Positions 58,700 through 64,000 of a DNA stretch of 64,000 bases are shown here, piece by piece; the stretch's first letter is position 1, and each line of letters starts with the position of its first letter. Source of the DNA: Pochonia chlamydosporia 170 (taxonomy: Eukaryota > Ascomycota > Sordariomycetes > Hypocreales > Clavicipitaceae); the NCBI RefSeq assembly GCF_001653235.2, contig NW_019154043.1, forward strand, positions 62,001 to 126,000, given 5' to 3'. Made by a program: the position numbers and the translations under genes. The notes beneath the pieces were generated by a model. That model saw only the letters and a list, made by a program, of their open reading frames with translations. It was not told the DNA's origin and did no database searches.

Positions 58700-59960
58700 C
58701 TATATGTGCATCTCCAAACGATGCTCGACGATGAAGCACAAATCACGTACAGGCACATTCGCTCCATCCGCACCAACGGGCCAATTGATGCACTAGGTCC
58801 TGTCTGTCACGACTACCTTTTCGGGGCGCGGGAAGACGAGGCTGAAGCCACTTTCACGGAGGTATTAGACGGGAAAAACAGCATCGCGGACTTACAGATC
58901 TGGAGGAAAGAACAATTTTGTAAAATATCCTTGACACAGATTGCGATCGCTTCGCCACCGACTTTACGGTGTGCGAGATACGGCTAATCGGCTGCTTGCG
59001 AATTGCGACGCCCTTCTTGTTGGAGTCAACTGTCCTTCAAGATTCGTCAAGCGCCACAACGAGCTGTCAAGGCGCATTACGCGTCTACCAAAGGGTACTT
59101 TGTGAAGATCCAAAGCTGGTTGGCGACTGGTTTGAGCTTGTGCGCGACACAATCGCGAATCACGGCATTTCTGACGAAGATGTCCACAACTCTGACAATA
59201 TTAGCTGTACGATGGGGGCGATCTCAGCTACCTTAATTGTTACGAGCTCAGAGAGGCGTGATAGTAGCCCAGCCAAGAAATATGGAATACATCTCAGTAA
59301 TTCAAAGCATTAGTTCTCAAGGGAGGCCTTCCAGGCCATCTATCAGTTGCGGGGCAGTATCACCTCGCGTACTGCATGAAGATAGCGCGGTACCAAAGGA
59401 CTGGGTTATCTCTACGAATGATTACGGCGGACTATAAACCAGAGAACCATATAATGGACCCAGCACTTCAAAATGCATGCTAAGACGTGAATCCACGGTA
59501 CATATCGTCTTCTGATTATACTTGGATATGAAAGCACACTTCGACGGAATTCAAGCTATTCTGCAGAGAACACAAGATTATTACGCTCTGTATGCCATCT
59601 CATTCATGCCGTATTCTCGAGCAGGTTGACGTTGGTTGCTTTGGGCGGCCAACAAGAGCCCATTGCAAGAAATTGAGGGACTTATGAGGAACTTGTAACA
59701 CGTGACATGTGCGCCCTCATCACACAGCACATAATTTAAGGCCGATTTCCTACCCGCATGCTGCACTGCATTTAAAGTCGCAATAACAAAAGGAATATAC
59801 AACGGCTTGTAGAGGCGAACAAATTTTTCTTTCCGATTCAAAAGTGTATTATTAATATCACATGTTGGATGTGTGACGCTAGGAACTCCAGCGCTGGTTG
59901 AAGTGGCACCTGAGCTACCGAACCTGTGGGTTTTAAAGGCCTCAAGTCTCACACGATAGC
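58700..59960 (+). pseudogene. pogo/Fot1-like transposase remnant
   Basis: Pieces of a Tc1/mariner-superfamily, pogo/Fot1-type transposase can be read in shifting frames: ANRLLANCDALLVGVNCPSR, then RHNELSRRITRLPKG ending at a stop, then after a one-base shift CEDPKLVGDWFELVRDTIAN and TMGAISATLIVTSSERRD. Later parts (DSAVPKDWVIST, ELFCREH.I) appear around 59380-59580. The catalytic DDE residues cannot be followed in one frame. I could not find terminal inverted repeats. The element is inactive. Confidence 0.7.
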
Positions 59961-59979
59961 GGTCACAGATAGCATTATT

Positions 59980-62900
59980 GATGATAATTAAAGGTTACTA
60001 TAGAAGTCCTTAATTCCTTACAAATAAGACTAGCGGTAAGAACTGCCCTTTCTATGCTCCCCCTAAGCTAGAAAGTGCTGTATTAATTATTTAAGCTTAG
60101 CCTTATAGCCTTCCTGCTTGGTTGCGCATGCGTGTAATATACCCCCTAGTTAAATAGCTGTAATGCAGTTTAAATTTAAAGCTATTCTAACCCTTTAACT
60201 GCCTATATTGCGATTTTCTATGGTGTTTTCCACGATATTAACTCTAATAGACTTACCTTTCCTTTAATAAGCCTAAAATCCCCCTCCCTATTATTAGTAG
60301 AAAGGAAATTGTAACCCTATTACAGCATAAAGAGGTAAGTTTATTATGAGTATAGGAACCTAAAGAGAAAGCGTATAAGAGTCTCTCTCTTTGGCCTCTC
60401 TTGCTCTCTTTCCTTTCTTTCCTCTTTATTATACCCTTTATAATAGCCTTAATGTTCCTATTATAATTATGCCTCTTTATTCTAGTTACTGCCTTTAGGA
60501 GGACTTCTAGTAGGAGCTCCCTTCTAAGCTATATGCCCTCTCTCTCCTGCCTTATCTAAGCTCTACTATAAGCTTCTCTTTTAAGTATTGCTATAGTGTA
60601 AGTAATACTTACTCTAATTTAGAAGCAGAGAATATATAGCTCTCTCTAATTCCCTATTATTCCTGCTCTCTAAGGCTACTAAGAGCTAAGAAGGAATAGA
60701 AGGTATGCTTTCTTAAGTATTTAACTCCTAATTCTATATTACTAACCTAAGCATTATAGTTACTATCTCCTAAGCTAGAGGTAGCTTGTAATATCCCCTA
60801 TAAAGGGTGTATTTATATAGCAATTACTAGTAAGAGCGCGCGCAGCTAATATTTTAAGAGTATTAGGCGCTCTTAGCGGTATTATTTATGCAAGGAAGGC
60901 AATTACCTGTGCTAACCTTGGTAAGCTTAATTCCTTTATTCTGAGCGTTTATTGTTAACTTCCTTTATAGCTCTCTCCCTCTAGTTCCTATTGCTAGGCA
61001 GATACTAATAGCGCTTAATGCTAATAAAAAGGCAAGCTTACGTCTACCCCTAATTTAATACTCTCTTTCTAACTCTAAGTATAGAAGATATATAACTAGT
61101 ACTATAAGGCGCTATAACTATAGCTTTATCTAATTACTAAGCCTAACTTAGTCTATTTAGATATTATAATTAAGCAGGCTAAGAATGCTACTAGGGGCTT
61201 CTCTATAGTAGATAGTAAGAAGATTTATTAGGTAAAGAATCTTTTTAGATAGGTTATTAACCTACTTATATAAGTACTATAGCTTTTCTTCTTACCTTAC
61301 TTTACTTTACTTTACTTTACTCTTACTTTACTGTGCTCTTTTTAGCGTTTAGGCATTTTAGCGTTATTAATGCTTTGCTTGCTTTTTTATTATATTTGCC
61401 TCTTACTATATTTTATAGCGAGAGAGGAGAGCTATTATATATCTATTTAGGGTAAATATATCTTATACCCCCTATAAGGTGCACGCGCGCACAAGCGACA
61501 CCCCGCTCTCTGCCACGTGTTACTGCCCCTTTGCTTGCATATTACTAGCGCTTTACACATATATATGTGGGAGCAAGCTTTAGTCTTAAATATAATATAC
61601 TCTATTACTGCTACCTAGCTTTACCTACTACTATTATAGTGCTTATTATAATTCTAAAGCTTCTCTTTAAGCTACCTAGAAGCAATATAGAGACTAAAAG
61701 CACACAAAATACTCCTATACCTATGGTAAATTCCTAGCTAACCTTAAGTATAGTAAATACTATAGCCTCTATTTAAGAGATAGAGGTTTCCCTCCTAATT
61801 AAGGTTAAATAGGCAGCTATATGCGCCTAAATTATACAGCTAGAGAAGCTATAAAAACTATAAGAAAAGGAAGATTAGCTACTTTAGCTTATAAACCGCA
61901 TAAGTAGATATTTCTCTAGCAATACTCTTATAAGATACTACTAAGACTTCTAGAACTTCTTAGGTAATAGTAGCTAAGAGATTAAGGTTAAGAATATTAT
62001 AGCTCTCTTCTATCTAACTAATTTATAGAAGTATAAGATCTAGATAAATAACCTAACTTATACCTTTAATAAAGTAAAGTATAAGTATTACTATAATTAT
62101 TAGAAGATTCTCTTTATGCTAGACTATATAACCTTTATATATAGAGTAAGATAGAACTAATACCTTAATAAATAACTAGGTAGTAAGAGGGAAGACCTTA
62201 AGAATAACTAGGAAGAATTCTAAGTATAGACTCTTACCCTGCTAAAGGATACTGTAAACTAGGAGGCTTAGATAGCTATATAGCTTAAAAAGGCTTAGCA
62301 GCTAGAGGGGTAAAGCCTAATAGACTTTAGTATCTACCTTAATTTGCTAGAGAAATACCTAGAAAGACCTAGTAAGAAGGCTAGAGCTCTTACCTTCTTT
62401 ATAAAACTCTACTTAGAGCTATAAGACTATATTAATCTATATGCCTTTATAATAGGAATAACCTAAGAGAAAGTAGTATAGCTAGCCTAGTAATTCTAGG
62501 ATATAATACTTAGAAAGGGGAAATAGAAATAAGAAGAGAGCCTTAATAAGGGATAAAGCTATAAGGCAAGCAAATAATAGCGTAAGAACTTACTAGGAAA
62601 ATAGCTACTATTTCTCTTAACTATAATAGGAAGATACTAACTATCTAGCCTAAATAATATTAGGCTACCTTAGAAACCCTAGTGCTATAACTATAATAGT
62701 AAGAGATATTTATGCCTAGCTTGTAATAAGCTACTTAAAGATACATAAAATGCCCTAGGAAATAGCTAGAGGTAAAAGTAGCTACTCTTACTTTTACTAC
62801 ACAGGAAAAAGTACCTATAGGGTACTACTTTAAGAGCTAGGTAACTATATAAGGCTAAAAAGCTATTAAAATACACATAAACCTAGATAGCTATATAGCT

Positions 62901-64000
62901 ATAAACCTTATAAGTGCCTAATTTATAAGATAATATAAGCTCTCTTAAGTAACTATAATCCCTTTTATTCTCTATATAATTAGTAATCTTATAGTTTCCT
63001 ACTATAGTATTTATAGAGTCTCTCTTACTGCTATTAACTCTTAAGAATAAGAGAAATAGTTATCTATACTATATATTGCTATAGATAGAGACCTAAATCC
63101 ATAGGAAAGTTCTCTACTAATTAGGATATATATACTTACTACTTATAAGATTTACTTATTAATATATAGCTAAGAATAATAGTATAAGACTTAAAAGAAC
63201 CACTTTAAGCTACTTAATACCTAGCAATTTAGGAAGAAAGTCTAAGATTTAGCCTTTATATACTCTATATTAGCTATTCCTAGCAGAGATTTATTGCTAC
63301 TAGAGGATATAGAGCTCCTATAAGAATAAGAAAATATAGGGGATATCCTAATAGAACTAGAGGAATTTAGGAATATCTTTATAGATATACAGGTAGGCAT
63401 TCTACCTTTACATAAGAAAGCTAACTATAGTATAGACCTAATATCTAATACTATGCCTTCTTATAGCTCTATTTATTCTCTTTTATAAGGAGAGCTTAGA
63501 GAACTAAGAGAATACCTTAAGAATAACCTAGCTAAAGAGCAGATAAGACCCTTAAAAAGCCTAACTAGAGCTTCTATTCTATTTATACTAAAGAAAGATA
63601 GAATGCTTTAACTCTATATTAACTATAAAGAACTTAATAAGATTATAGAAAAGAATTAGTATGCCTTACCCCTAATTTTAGAGATCTTAGATAGGTGCTA
63701 AGAAGCTAAATTCTTCTCTAAAATTAATATTAAGAATACCTACTATTAGATTTACATTAAAGAAGGGGATAAGTAGAAGATAGCATTTTAGACCTAATAT
63801 AGTTACTATAAGTACCTAGTAATACTTTTTAGCCTTACTAATACTCTAGCTACTTTCTAAAGCTATATTTATTAGGCTCTAAGAGAGCTAATTAATACTA
63901 TTTATATAGTATATCTAGATAATATTCTTATCTTCTCTAAGAATAGGAAAGACTATACTAGGCATATATAGTAGGTACTAGAAAGAATAAGAGTAGTAAA
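59980..64000 (+). mobile_element. Ty3/gypsy retrotransposon, RIP-degraded, running off the right edge
   Basis: AT-rich, stop-filled DNA with readable retroelement domains in plus sense. Gag-like sequence lies at about 62230-62560 (ARALTFFIKLYLEL, FDIILRKGK-like pieces). Reverse transcriptase lies at about 63560-64000: ASILFILKKDRML, INYKELNKI, AKFFSKINI and IVYLDNILIFSKNR, where the catalytic YLDD now reads YLDN. The LTR could not be delimited because the partner lies outside the window. A TTTAC microsatellite occurs at about 61292-61320. RIP-type TAA/TAG stops are frequent. Confidence 0.85.

Noticed and set aside
59581..59952. Minus-strand 123-codon frame
   Set aside because: Antisense shadow of the transposase remnant.
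1..64000. tRNA and rRNA genes
   Set aside because: Scanned for B-box-like GGTTCGAATCC segments with a matching cloverleaf and for rRNA-like stretches; none convincing by eye.

Overview
The window looks like nuclear DNA of a filamentous ascomycete, most likely a sordariomycete of the Hypocreales type. Genes carry several short introns (about 49-76 bp) with GT...AG ends and CTAAC/CTGAC-like branch sites. The protein families are fungal (PTH11-like rhodopsin-domain receptors, UstYa/DUF3328, DUF6601, OPT transporter, NACHT-type NLRs, polyketide synthase). The genome has two compartments: normal-composition gene islands alternate with very AT-rich, TpA-rich, stop-filled repeats, the footprint expected from repeat-induced point mutation (RIP). 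The species cannot be named from sequence alone.

Layout. 1-2510: RIP-degraded repeat, partly as two direct copies. 2.65-4.4 kb: an alpha/beta hydrolase pseudogene with a retroposon-like insertion in its last codons. 4.8-10.3 kb: histidyl-tRNA synthetase, a secreted GH5 glycosidase and a rhodopsin-domain membrane protein. 10.3-15.8 kb: gene-poor. 15.8-24.9 kb: OPT transporter, a small cysteine-rich secreted protein, then an aldo-keto reductase, a zinc-less MDR oxidoreductase and a broken old-yellow-enzyme gene, the last ending at a Ty3/gypsy element. 24.9-31.8 kb: that element, on the minus strand, with two 436-bp LTRs. 33.4-39.7 kb: PTH11-like receptor, MFS exporter and a UstYa-family protein. 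41.5-43.0 kb: a second AT-rich block. 43.0-59.9 kb: a mix of intact and decayed genes: sirtuin pseudogene, NLR fragment, Nudix hydrolase, small cysteine-rich secreted protein, amidohydrolase with one in-frame stop, DUF6601 pseudogene, ankyrin fragment, an apparently intact NLR with TPR repeats, PKS ketosynthase remnant, single-pass membrane protein and pogo/Fot1-like transposase remnant. 60-64 kb: a second RIP-degraded gypsy element, plus strand, running off the right edge.

Functionally this is an accessory region: nutrient uptake (OPT), sensing (two rhodopsin-domain proteins), export and oxidation (MFS, UstYa, AKR, MDR, OYE), candidate effectors (two secreted cysteine-rich proteins) and NLR-type recognition. 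The most notable signals are the retroposon insertion with a perfect 14-bp target-site duplication, a GC-rich palindromic motif shared by the borders of two AT-rich blocks, a dispersed non-coding repeat with one RIPped and one much less mutated copy, an NLR whose Walker A lysine reads as arginine, and an isolated UstYa gene with no visible precursor peptide. Exon boundaries were inferred by eye from splice signals and family similarity remembered from known proteins; no database search was run.
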